From positions 1,789,001-1,826,717 of the forward strand of contig BFEA01000066.1 of the NCBI GenBank assembly GCA_003427395.1: 37,717 nt of DNA, read 5' to 3'. The notes beneath the pieces are model-generated. The model ran no database searches, was not told where the DNA came from, and saw nothing but the letters and a program-made list of their open reading frames with translations. The position numbers and the translations under genes were made by a program. The stretch is from Chara braunii (Eukaryota > Streptophyta > Charophyceae > Charales > Characeae). Positions 29,965 through 37,717 of the stretch are shown piece after piece; positions within the stretch are counted from its first letter, which is position 1; every line of letters begins with the position of its first letter.

Positions 29965-31280
29965 ACATGCACACATACACACTGTCGATACCGTAAAGGT
30001 GCAGACCAGAACAAGAACCAACCATTTATGCAAAGTACAGGATAGCGTAGTGGGAGACTTGGATACCAATGATCTGATCAGTCAATATTGCCATGCAGCC
30101 CCAACACATATCATCACCGTTCCATGGCGAGAAGGGACCAGGCGTTCACACAGGAAGAATGCGCCAGTCCCCGCCATACGCAGACGGAGAGGAGGGGTTA
30201 GATGAAGAAGAGGGAAAGGTGGGAATGTCGTCAACACCAAGTCTCCGTCACAAGTCCCAAATAATGCCTGGTTGCAATGTCTGAAGCCAAAGTCGAGTCT
30301 GGATCCAACGTCACCAAGCTTTCTCTTTCCCCCTTTCTTCCGTAGACTGCTGATACAGTGAAGTCAGGTAATGAGAGGGTGAGAGGGAGGTGATGGGCTG
30401 AGAGGAGGAAGAAGAAGGACTCTCTTTCTGTCACGAGCCAGATACTAACTTGTGAAGTTGGCGCATGCGGCAGGTGCCTCGAAAACGAAGCTGGAGCAGT
30501 GACACTAAAGGTAAGTACCTCCGGCCCCCGCCCAATCCCTGTCTTTCTCTCACATCTCTCTCTCTTTCTCTCTCTTTCTCTCATATGCACACACACGGTT
30601 GCTTACCATAAGGGTGCTGATCAGAATAAGAACCGACCTCTCGTTTAAGTATGAGATGACGTAGCGGAGGGCTCAGATATCAATGATCCGATCAATCAAT
30701 ATCGTATTGCAGCCCCAACATGCAACATCATCATCATCATCATTATCAACATCATCTTTATCATCATCATTACCATCGTCTTCATCATCCCTTCATCATC
30801 ATCTTCTCTTTCCACCTTCCCTTCTCTCCATCTCCTCTTTTTCTCTCTGATTCCTCCTTCCTCATTTCTTCTTCTCCATCTTCCTTCGTTCTTTCTCCTC
30901 CCTTCCCTTCTCTCTACTTTTCTTCACTTCCTTCCTTCCTCCAATTTTTCTTCTCCTTCTTCATCTCCGCTCTTTCTTTCCTCCTTTCTCTCCAATCTTT
31001 CTTTTTCTCCTCTTTTCTGTTTGTTACATGCCCAGATGGGCGATGCACATACAACCAAGGATCTGCAATGTGACGAAAGAACTGAATAGACAATCGTGGT
31101 GCCAATAGATCTTGCCAAGCAATGCGTATGGCACATATATGCCTGAGGGTGATGACTAGCACAGGGAAGACTTAGATACAAGACCTGATCTAACCGAGAC
31201 CGACCTTTATCACGTAGCACAAGATAACGAATCAGAATGCTAGATACTAATGACTAGCCCAAAACATACATCATGCTCAT
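29965..31280. repeat. Segmental repeat, two to three copies, period about 620 bp
   Basis: 29965-30117 aligns with 30590-30735: ACCRTAARGGTGC, GA-CAGAA-AAGAACC, GATACCAATGATCTGATCA, TTGC-GCAGCCCCAACA. A weaker third copy lies at about 31185-31280 (GACCGACC, ATACTAATGACT, CCCAAAACATAC). The spaces between are (CAT)n and pyrimidine tracts. No coding frame is conserved. Confidence 0.6.
30226..30440. repeat. Segmental repeat S copy 1
   Basis: AATGTCGTCAACACCAAGTC ... GACTGCTGATAC ... GAGAGGGTGAG ... GAGGAAGAAGAAG aligns with 31367-31590 and partly with 31770-31850. Two of the copies run into CT tracts. Confidence 0.65.
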
Positions 31281-31366
31281 CTCAAAGCGTGCCAGATCAT
31301 GCACAGACGACGAGGAGGGGATCAAATGGAGAAGAGGAGTGTTAGTCGAAGAGGAGCGGAAGATGG

Positions 31367-31850
31367 TAATGTCGTTAACACCAAGTCTTTGCCACAAGTC
31401 GCAAATATTCCCCCATCGTCATGTCTGTAATCCAAGGTCGAATCCGGATCTAAGATCGTCAAGCTCTCTAGTCACAACTCTCTCTTTCTCTCTGTCATAG
31501 TCTGCTGATACTGAGAAGTAAGGTGGCGAGAGGGTGAGGAAGAGACGTGGACTTAGAAGAGGAAGAAGAAGAACTCTCTCTCTCTCTGCGTGCATGGCCG
31601 GAAAACTTTCTCTCTCTCACACACACACACATACAATTTATCGATAGGACGAGCAAAAACTGGAATCAATCTTCTGCTGAAAGGGAGAAACATACACTGC
31701 CACTTCTCGGTTTGCTCTTTCTATCGATCCAAGTAGCTCGCGGCGAGCCGCGGTTCAAGACTTAGTTGATAGCCAAGGTTGGGTAGCGAGAGGGCGAGGA
31801 GGAGATGGCGGACTTAGAAGAGGGAGAAGAAGAATTCTCTCTCTCTCTCT
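31367..31850. repeat. Segmental repeat S copies 2 and 3 (partial)
   Basis: Copy 2 at 31367-31590 and a shorter copy 3 at about 31770-31850, sharing GGTGGCGAGAGGG/GGTAGCGAGAGGG and GGACTTAGAAGAGG, each followed by (CT)n. Between them at about 31620-31700 is a TTATCGATAGGACGAGC sequence that recalls the tandem repeat at 17655-18200. Confidence 0.6.
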
Positions 31851-31984
31851 CTCCCTCTCTCTCTTTCTCATCTCTCTCTCTCTCTCTTACTCTTTCACAC
31901 ATATAAGTTAGATCGTAGCGAATGTTTCCACATTTTAGTGATAGATTCATTAGTTTTATTTATTTATCTATTTGTTTATTTATT

Positions 31985-32037
31985 CAATTTTATTATTATT
32001 ACTATTATATTATTACTATTATTTTTATTCTATTCTA
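31985..32037. repeat. (TTA)n-rich low-complexity tract
   Basis: Interrupted TTATTATTACTATTATA sequence; ORFs through it are poly-I/Y/L artefacts. Confidence 0.85.
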
Positions 32038-32114
32038 TGGGGTGGTGGGATTCGGCCTCGAGGAACGGACTCTCACCCGTTCTTTCTCCCGCTCCCCGTT
32101 GTCGTCACCATTGT

Positions 32115-32206
32115 CGTTATTAGAGCCGCAGTCGTCGTCGTGGCCCGTTGTTACCGTTTTCGTTATTAGAGCCGCAATCGTCGTTGTGGCCCGTCGTTAC
32201 CGTTTG
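32115..32206. repeat. 46-bp tandem duplication
   Basis: Units 32115-32160 and 32161-32206 begin CGTTATTAGAGCCGCA and end GTTACCGTTT, with a few substitutions. It is followed at once by GTTAGGTAAGC, a donor-like sequence, and a long pyrimidine tract. Confidence 0.85.
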
Positions 32207-32209
32207 CCT

Positions 32210-32724
32210 GGTTAGGTAAGCTTCCCTTCTCCCTCCTCTTTCTTCTTCTTCTTCACCTCCTTTCTTTCTTCTCTCTCTCTTTCTCCTCTTTCCTCCTCCC
32301 TTCCTTTCTCTTTTCCTTCACTCCTCCTTCCTTCTTTCGCCTTCTCCTAGCTAGTCCTTTGCCCTTACTGTGTGTCGTCCGCCTCCGATTCGTCGTCCGA
32401 CTAGATAAGTATGGCCTCGACTCTTCCTCCTTCCTTCACTCCCTACTCCTCCTTTCTTCCTTCTTCCTCCTCTCACCTTCTCTTTTTCCGCCGCTGTTTT
32501 CTACTCCGGTTGCGATCGCTGCCCACCTTCGCGTTACGTGCCCGTACTCCTTCCCGTCTCTTTTCTTTGTCTGCGCCCCCGCTGTATTCGAGTGCTCATA
32601 TCGCCTTTCCCTGCGACGGGAGTCTACCGGCGTTAATCGGGTGGCCTCTTTACTAAGTGAATCAGTCCCAATATCGGGGCGCGATTCATTTGGGCACCTC
32701 GAGGCAGGTAGGCCGTCGAGGGAG

Positions 32725-32752
<28 letters not shown>
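32210..32752. other. Pyrimidine-rich region ending in poly-A
   Basis: TTCC/CT-rich sequence to about 32520, then mixed sequence, then an A run at 32725-32752. The A run could be the tail of a retroposed RNA on the plus strand, but no matching SINE or LINE body was recognised. Confidence 0.4.
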
Positions 32753-32757
<5 letters not shown>

Positions 32758-32887
32758 AAAAAATCAAAATAAGAAAACTGAAACAAGGAATCTAATGAGA
32801 TTCAACCCATAATTCACCCCTACTTTGCCAAGTGTCGGATCCCCACGACACTCGGTTCTAACTAACAACTAACTTTACTAACTCCTA

Positions 32888-32940
32888 CTCGTAAGGTCGT
32901 GGGTTCGAGTCCTGCCCGTCTAAGGGCGGGTGAGAAAAAA
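32888..32940 (+). other. tRNA T-arm-like fragment with perfect B-box
   Basis: GGTTCGAGTCC (RNA polymerase III B-box consensus) sits within CGTGGGTTCGAGTCCTGCCC. It is followed by a GC stem and an A run at about 32932-32943. No A-box is clear upstream. Possibly the head of a tRNA-derived SINE. Confidence 0.35.
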
Positions 32941-32971
32941 AAACAAGCCCCGCCCCTTATGTAGCTAGCAA

Positions 32972-33055
32972 AAGAGCTAGCTCAGAGGCAGGTCGGATTC
33001 GATCCCAGTGTCCCCTCCTTATAAGTCCATTCCTCTACCTATTGGGCTAGCTCTT
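32972..33055 (-). tRNA. tRNA-like sequence, probably pseudogene or SINE head
   Basis: 84 bases on the minus strand, bounded by a perfect 10-base complement (AAGAGCTAGC ... GCTAGCTCTT). Inside are an A-box-like TAGCCCAATAGGTAGAGG, an anticodon-loop-like CTTATAA in GGACTTATAAGG and a B-box-like GGGATCGAATCC, with A-to-B spacing of a normal tRNA. The D and anticodon stems pair poorly and the 5' and 3' ends are self-complementary rather than a normal acceptor, so a functional tRNA is unlikely. Confidence 0.35.
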
Positions 33056-33179
33056 ACCACGATATGGTAAAGAGGCCCCCCCCCTTATAAGTGGACGTAG
33101 TGGTATGATCTTCTTAGCCTGCGTGCTTGTGCACGCTTGCCATTCAGTGCGCCCGTCCGTAGGCTTGTCGGTTTGAGTA

Positions 33180-33440
33180 TGCGCGCGCCCCCAAGGGCAC
33201 TTGGTGGGCCGTTAGGCCTGAAGGCCGGTACTTAGCTATCGCCGCGCCCTTTTGAGGGTTGCGGCGGGGAAACAAGGACACGGCGGGCAGGCCGGTGCCT
33301 GGCTATGGCCGCGACATTCAAAGGTTGCGGCGGAAACATTCAAGCGGCGAAAAAAAAAAAAAAAAAAAAAAAAGGTCCGCAACATCTTAAGTGTGACGGA
33401 CAACATTCAAGTAGCGGGTGGGTCGGTACCTCACCATCTC
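33180..33440. repeat. GC-rich tandem repeat with embedded poly-A
   Basis: GCCGGTACTTAGCTATCGCC at about 33223 and GCCGGTGCCTGGCTATGGCC at about 33290 start units of about 67 bp, each with GGTTGCGGCGG. An A run follows at 33350-33373, and ACATTCAAG recurs on both sides of it. Confidence 0.6.
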
Positions 33441-33822
33441 GAGGTAGACGCGTCGGTACTTGACTCGGAGACCAAGTAGGGGAAGACAAAGACCGAAGTT
33501 TTTAGAACACCTGGTACCGGAAGATGGACAGGCACTAGACCAAGTCTCAGTGCATGTTGTAGACCTATCAGACATATCATTAACCCACCTGACCCTTTCG
33601 ACCTTTTCTGTCAAAGCATATTACTACTGATCTTCCCATCACAGAGCGTGTCATAATAACGCACGCTCTTTCCATTCGAGATTTTCTCACCGATTCACCC
33701 CGTCCTCATTGGCCGAGGAGTTCGCTACGAGCGTCACGCTCAAGAGTGCACACCCCTTTCCTTCTAGACTAGCTTCCTCATGGTAGCCGATATCGTTACT
33801 GTGTCGAATGCAAAGGCATGGC

Positions 33823-33846
33823 AAAATACCCTTGTAAGGGTATTTT
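33823..33846. repeat. Perfect 11-bp stem hairpin
   Basis: AAAATACCCTT, a GT spacer, then AAGGGTATTTT. It is enclosed by a wider imperfect pair GTGTCG (33801) and CGACAC (33850). A shorter version of the same motif lies in repeat A (about 1310-1332 and 16157-16177). Confidence 0.8.
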
Positions 33847-33849
33847 GTC

Positions 33850-34384
33850 CGACACCGCTACTGTAGCGGACCCACCAGGTGTGGTCCTCCGCTAGTGACA
33901 GAGATGGAGATGGAGGAAGAAGGGGGAGCAAGATGGCACAACGCAGCTCCCCACGCAAGACTCCAACGCACGTACTCCAAAATGTGCAAGTGAGGAATGA
34001 GAATGAAAACAGACAAGGGCTGGGGTATACCCCAGCGGACTGACTGGACTGGACTGGACTGGCTGGTATCGACAGAGGTACCGGCCTGGACTGGCCTAAC
34101 CCAAATATAACACAGGCCTGTGAGAACAGGCCTGTGAGAACAGGCCAAGCGGCTGGTCTCACAGGCCATCCCGAGGTCCGCTACACGATCCTCGGCCTGT
34201 AATGGATCGCCTAGATACAAACATGCTTCCGCCAAGAAGCGGAACTCTACCAAAGAAAAGAAAACCCGAGTAGTCTAGGATGTGGAGCAAGCTCTATGTT
34301 GAGTCCATGGAATGCAACCTAGCATAGAAAATGTCACAAAACAGCAATGTCACAACTAACAACCTAAGTGAAAGCAGAAGCAAC
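33850..34384. other. Intergenic with small palindromes and GGACT repeats
   Basis: GCTGGGGTATACCCCAGC at 34019-34036 is a perfect 18-base palindrome. It is followed by GGACT/GACTG repeats (34037-34066) and two and a half copies of ACAGGCCTGTGAGA (34112-34146). Minus-strand ORFs here have no recognisable domain. Confidence 0.45.
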
Positions 34385-34560
34385 TAACTAGTATACATGT
34401 CCTAGGAAAGCAAAAAGTAATGATAACTAAATCCTAGAATGTTGGAGGCACTAGCCTCAGTCTGGTAACAACTGACTAGTGTATAAGTCCTAAGAACAGC
34501 AAAAGCAGAACAACTAAATCCTAGAATGTCGGAGGCAGTAGCCTCAGTCTGAGAGCAACA
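34385..34560. repeat. 87-bp tandem repeat, two units
   Basis: CTAAATCCTAGAATGT recurs 87 bases apart (about 34427 and 34514), each followed by GGAGGCA-TAGCCTCAGTCTG. TAGTATACATGTCCTA and TAGTGTATAAGTCCTA are equivalent parts. Confidence 0.7.
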
Positions 34561-35297
34561 AAGCAATCAACAAGACAACCATATGTCACATGAGAAGTGT
34601 GTCGCACACCAAAGGGTGGGATGGTCTCTGAGGGTGGCGAATGCAGCCTAGGGGTCGAAAACTCCTAAGGGCATCCACACATAGTGACAGGGGAAAACAC
34701 ATGTCATCAGGCTCAATGAGGGTAGGGAACTGGGAGCGAACAGAACCAATGACCCTAACAGCTAGACCATCAGGGCGAGTAATGCTCGGCTAAGGGGTGA
34801 CCGCTATGGAGGGTCGACCATGCAAGGGAACAAGGGAGCCTGGTGTACTGGGCGCACCTAGATGAAGCATGCGGGGCTGCCTAACTAGGGCGTGAGGGCC
34901 GACGAAGGGTAGAAATATGATGGGTAAGGTAATCATGCAAATGACTCCTAAAGTGAGGGAAGTCGGAGCTAGATCCGTAAGATGGGAGGCTAGGGCAACG
35001 CTACGGTCCCGATGCCTATGCGTATACCAAGGGAGAGCCCAACTCAGAGGAACCCGGCTAAAGGGAGACCATCATGCGACACAAGCAGGGTACTGTACAN
35101 GGTAGAGTGGTAAGAGAGTGGCGACGTCTGAAGTAGGCAGAGCTGATCGTGATGAAGTCCATGAAGCCGCCGATGACGTCCACGATGAGAAGTCCGGAAT
35201 GCCGTCGAGGAAGAGCCGCAGCGTCGACGAGCTGAAGTAGCAAAACTGATGTGGATGGAGTACTGAGAAGTCAAAGACGTGGGAAGGTAAGTCAGAG
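34561..35297 (-). other. Likely 3' untranslated region or LTR of the second element, unresolved
   Basis: Lies directly downstream of the chromodomain ORF in the element's direction. The 3' LTR should be here or further left, but only one end of the element is in the window, so LTR borders cannot be found by self-comparison. An ambiguous base is at 35100. Confidence 0.35.
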
Positions 35298-35678
35298 TCA
35301 ATCGTCGTATCGAGCAGGATGACGACGAGTGCGCTGTGGACGCTCAGAAGTATCCGGCTGTTGCTGAAGGTCTGCCTCAGATGGAGCAGGCTCAACTTCA
35401 GCGGTCTCCTCAGCCGGAGGAGAAGGAGGAGGGTCAGTGGGCTGAGGAGGAGCAGTGAACCCAGCACGACGAGCACGGTCATAGGCACGCACCAACATGC
35501 GAGCGTGCTGCAAGTGCTCGAGGGGCTCCCAAGTAGCCTCCTCATCAGGGTAACCCTTCCAACGTACGAGATATTCGACGTGGGGAGGGTTGTCGTCGGT
35601 GACTCGACGACCAATGATGTCTGAAACGAGGAACTCCTCGTGGCCGTCCACCATGATGGGTGGAGGGTGCTCGTATGG
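35298..35678 (-). pseudogene. pol: Chromodomain at integrase C-terminus
   Basis: EEFLVSDIIGRR, then VEYLVRWKGYPDEEATWEPLEHL is a clear chromodomain; aromatic residues at the three cage positions (F, W, Y) are present, as in HP1-like domains that bind methylated H3K9. A proline/acid-rich tail follows, ending in a natural-looking TGA at 35298. An in-frame TGA at 35681-35679 (probably from CGA) separates it from the integrase. In chromoviruses this domain steers integration toward heterochromatin. Confidence 0.9.
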
Positions 35679-35825
35679 TCATCCAGCGAAACACTCAGAC
35701 GGTCTGCGGTAAGGACGCAGTAACGAGACGTGGTAGACATCATGCACACGAGCCTGGCGTAGGTAGTCGGGCAGCTTCACACGAAAGCTAACCGGGTCTA
35801 GATGTCGTATCAGAACCGACGGCCT
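35679..35825 (-). pseudogene. pol: Integrase tail between core and chromodomain
   Basis: Reads LIRHLDPVSFRVKLPDYL and then VHDVYHVSLLRPYR, the typical stretch just before a chromodomain in plant Ty3/gypsy elements. The frame differs by one base from the preceding part (FRRRFFGPCRILQAVG); the break lies near 35805. Confidence 0.85.
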
Positions 35826-36204
35826 GGAGGATGCGGCATGGGCCAAAGAAGCGACGCCTAAACTTGCGAAGCGTGTCCGCTTCGAGGTGTAAGTGGTAGG
35901 CGTCGATAAGCACATTATCACCGACCTTGAATGGGTGATCCATCCTCGATCGCTTCGCACGTGCTGCCATGCGAGTCTGGGAAGCGGCTATGTGCCCATG
36001 TGCGGTCTTCATAATCGATCTCATGTGTGCAACCCAATCATCCAGCGCGGGACAACTCGTGTTGGGGTGCATCTGGGACGGTCGAAGGAAGTCCGCAGGA
36101 ACACGCGGGTGATAGCCGAGGTCACAATAGTAAGGCAACATCCCCGTGGCTGGCGAGACGGCGTGGTTGTAGTCTATCTCCGCGTGGGCAAGATGGAGAT
36201 CCCA
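35800..36204 (-). pseudogene. pol: Integrase C-terminal domain
   Basis: After the TAG at 36207-36205 the frame continues WDLHLAHAEIDYNHAV, then MLPYYCDLGYHPRVP, a helical region and FKVGDNVLIDAYHL ... RRRFFGPCRILQAVG, the GPY/F-type beta-barrel. All are standard for Ty3/gypsy integrases. Confidence 0.88.
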
Positions 36205-36610
36205 CTACTGGTCGTCACGAACAATCTTTCGGAGAATATCCCCGAGAGTCCTGTTCGTGATCTCGGTCTGACCATCAGTCTGAGGATGGTAAGACGAGGA
36301 GAAGCGGAGCTGAGTGTCGTACACCTCGTGGAGCCGTCGCCTGAATCGGCTGGTAAAGCGCGGGTCACGGTCAGATATGATGCTCAGAGGTAAGCCGTGG
36401 TCACGCACGACTCGGTCAAATACGATGTCGGCGATCTCACGTGCACTGATGGCATAGCGGCACGGAACACAGCGTGCACGCTTCGTGAAGCGGTCGACGA
36501 CGACCAGGATAGCATCATGACCGCGGGGGGTCGGAGGTCGAAGAGAACCGATAAAGTCCATCGAGATGGACTGCCAACGACCCTCAGGGATAGGAGAGGC
36601 TGGAGCAAAC
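36205..36610 (-). pseudogene. pol: Integrase catalytic core
   Basis: Contains the D,D-E triad: SMDFIGSL, SDRDPRFTSRF and YHPQTDGQTEITNR. The core is one base out of frame with the preceding zinc-binding part (break near 36605) and is followed by TAG. All catalytic residues are present. Confidence 0.92.
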
Positions 36611-37082
36611 CATAAGGTAGGTGGTTCGCACTGTTCACCTCCTGACAGGTGGGACACTCTGCGACGTAGTCCTTCACAAAGTCCTTGCGCTTCGGCCAGA
36701 CGTACAGGCGGCTCACACGAGCCAACGTCTTGTGGAAGCCCATATGACCGGCAGCTGCGTGGTCATGGAACTCTGCTACTGCGCGGACACGTAGCTGTCC
36801 AGTGGAGGGAACACAAATACGGGGCTCTCTAGTGCCCTGTGAACCGTGCCAGTACACAAGACCGTTGTCTCCGAGAGAGTAGTTCGGGACGGTCTTGCCA
36901 CTCCGAAGGGTCGCACGGATGTCGCGATAGTCGGGGCAGTGGCGGTACTGAGTGCGAAACTCGTCGATCACCGAGTGGTGGACGGTGCTGACCGAGATGG
37001 AAGAGAGCTGGATGTGCTCCTGGTCGTGGTCAGGACGTCGGGATAGGGCATCTGCGACCCGATTAGTCTCACCCTTGATGTG
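36605..37082 (-). pseudogene. pol: RNase H end and integrase zinc-binding domain
   Basis: After the TAG the same frame continues HIKGETNRVADALSRRP, which carries the last RNase H aspartate. A linker and the HHCC zinc domain follow (EFHDHAAAGHMGFHKT ... ECPTCQEVN). The frame stays open past 36605 but reads nonsense from there on. Confidence 0.9.
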
Positions 37083-37717
37083 CTAAGTGGTGAACCTAAA
37101 CTCGGATAGGTCGCACCACCAGCGAGCTTGTCGAGGAGTGAGCTTCGGCTTTGTCAGAAAAGCCTGGACAACAGAGTTGTCCGTGCGCACCGTGAATGGT
37201 ACCCCGTGCAGGTAGTGACGCCAGTGCCGAGCGGCATAAACTACTGCGAGAACCTCACGTTCATCAGCAGTGTAGTTTATCTCGGCGGGCAGGAGCTGAC
37301 GGGAGTAGAAGGCTATCGGACAATCACCTGAGCGAGACTCGACAGTGCCGTCCTCGGCGATGGTAGGAGAAAAGTCAATAGAAGGCTCGTCAGTAGCTAA
37401 ACGAGTAGGCGTCAGTCGGGAAGCAGTGGTAGGGGTAGGTGGTGGGAAGCGAGGGATACGAGGATGAGAGGAATCAGGAGATGAGGGGAAGACCTTAGAA
37501 AGCACTGCTCCTACAGCGAAGTCTGACGCATCGGTGGTAAGGATAAAAGGGCGGTCAAAATCGGGTAGGTGAAGAACCGGTGTGCATGTCACCGCCTTCT
37601 TGAGGGCGCGGAAGGCGTCCTCGTGGAGGGGTGTCCAAGCCCAGGGTGGGTTCTTCCGGAGGAGGGTGGAGGTAAGGACGTAGGAATACCTAGCGTATCC
37701 CCGAATGAAGTTACTAT
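37083..37717 (-). pseudogene. pol: RT thumb/connection and RNase H, runs off window
   Basis: Open from the right edge: FIRGYARYSYVLTSTLL and the W-rich WAWTPLHEDAFRALK precede RNase H. RNase H carries D in LTTDASDFAVGAVL, E in ADEREVLAVVYA and D in VRTDNSVVQAF. A 70-residue Ser/Pro/Thr-rich insertion (about 37310-37500) lies between the first strand and FYSRQLLPAEINYTADE, longer than usual. It ends at TAG 37085-37083, where Q or E would be expected. Confidence 0.9.

Larger units (their letters stand above)
35298..37717 (-). mobile_element. Second Ty3/gypsy retrotransposon (chromovirus type), 3' part
   Basis: Minus-strand order is end of RT/connection, RNase H, integrase, GPY/F-like region, chromodomain; a C-terminal chromodomain defines chromoviruses. 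The rest (RT, protease, gag, 5' LTR) lies beyond the right edge. The copy is decayed: in-frame stops at 37085-37083 (TAG), 36207-36205 (TAG) and 35681-35679 (TGA), and frameshifts near 36605 and 35805. It belongs to a lineage different from the first element: integrase and tail differ strongly and no PHD finger is seen. Confidence 0.9.

Noticed and set aside
32359-32772. Plus-strand 137-codon ORF ending in poly-lysine.
   Set aside because: Low-complexity pyrimidine-rich sequence read into a poly-A tract; no domain.
35679-37085. TAG/TAA at probable glutamine positions, suggesting a reassigned genetic code (as in some green algae and ciliates).
   Set aside because: TGA also interrupts frames, frameshifts are common, and a protease active-site residue is lost; ordinary decay explains all of it. 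Only a host gene with TAG/TAA as sense codons would revive the idea.

Overview
This is eukaryotic, non-coding-rich DNA dominated by transposable elements and tandem repeats. No bacterial, organellar or ordinary host gene was recognised. The reasons are two Ty3/gypsy-type (Metaviridae) LTR retrotransposons with plant-like domain order, long LTRs, many (AAT)n, (GA)n, (GT)n and poly-A tracts, and segmental repeats several layers deep. A large, repeat-rich genome of a streptophyte (charophyte alga or plant) would fit, but that is inference; the sequence does not name the species. All recognisable genes lie on the minus strand.

Layout. 1-1035: nothing recognised. 1036-16440: a Ty3/gypsy element of about 14.3 kb (1400-15663, minus strand) with very long LTRs (about 3.0 and 2.8 kb). 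It is inserted at the junction of the two halves (A, B) of a genomic repeat; an uninterrupted A-B copy at 15875-16440 gives the empty site. Read on the minus strand the element is 5' LTR, primer-binding site, gag (CA-like part, CCHC knuckle), protease, RT, RNase H, a PHD finger, integrase, then an extra acidic/proline-rich accessory region before the 3' LTR. It is broken by frameshifts, in-frame stops and a lost protease active-site glycine.

16441-22735: GT-rich tandem repeats, then three minus-strand ORFs (20231-19734, 19626-19042, 18803-18054). The second and third are diverged paralogues of a family I do not recognise, and a decayed third relative may lie at 21476-21809. Beside them is a nested 53/160-bp tandem array at 22080-22735 built from TGATAAG...CTTATCA modules.

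22736-34560: repeat mosaic. From 25.4 to 29.7 kb, units bordered by (AAT)n recur about every 1.4-1.5 kb. From 29.7 to 31.9 kb, another segmental repeat is interleaved with CT tracts. Around 33 kb there are a tRNA-like sequence, poly-A tracts and GC-rich tandem repeats.

34561-37717: the 3' part of a second Ty3/gypsy element (minus strand, running off the right edge): RNase H, integrase and a C-terminal chromodomain, broken by stops and frameshifts.

The most interesting signal is the complete PHD finger between RNase H and integrase of the first element, in the same reading frame as both. With the chromodomain of the second element, the window holds two Ty3/gypsy lineages carrying different chromatin-reader folds next to integrase. 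Second is the unrecognised paralogous ORF family at 18-22 kb.
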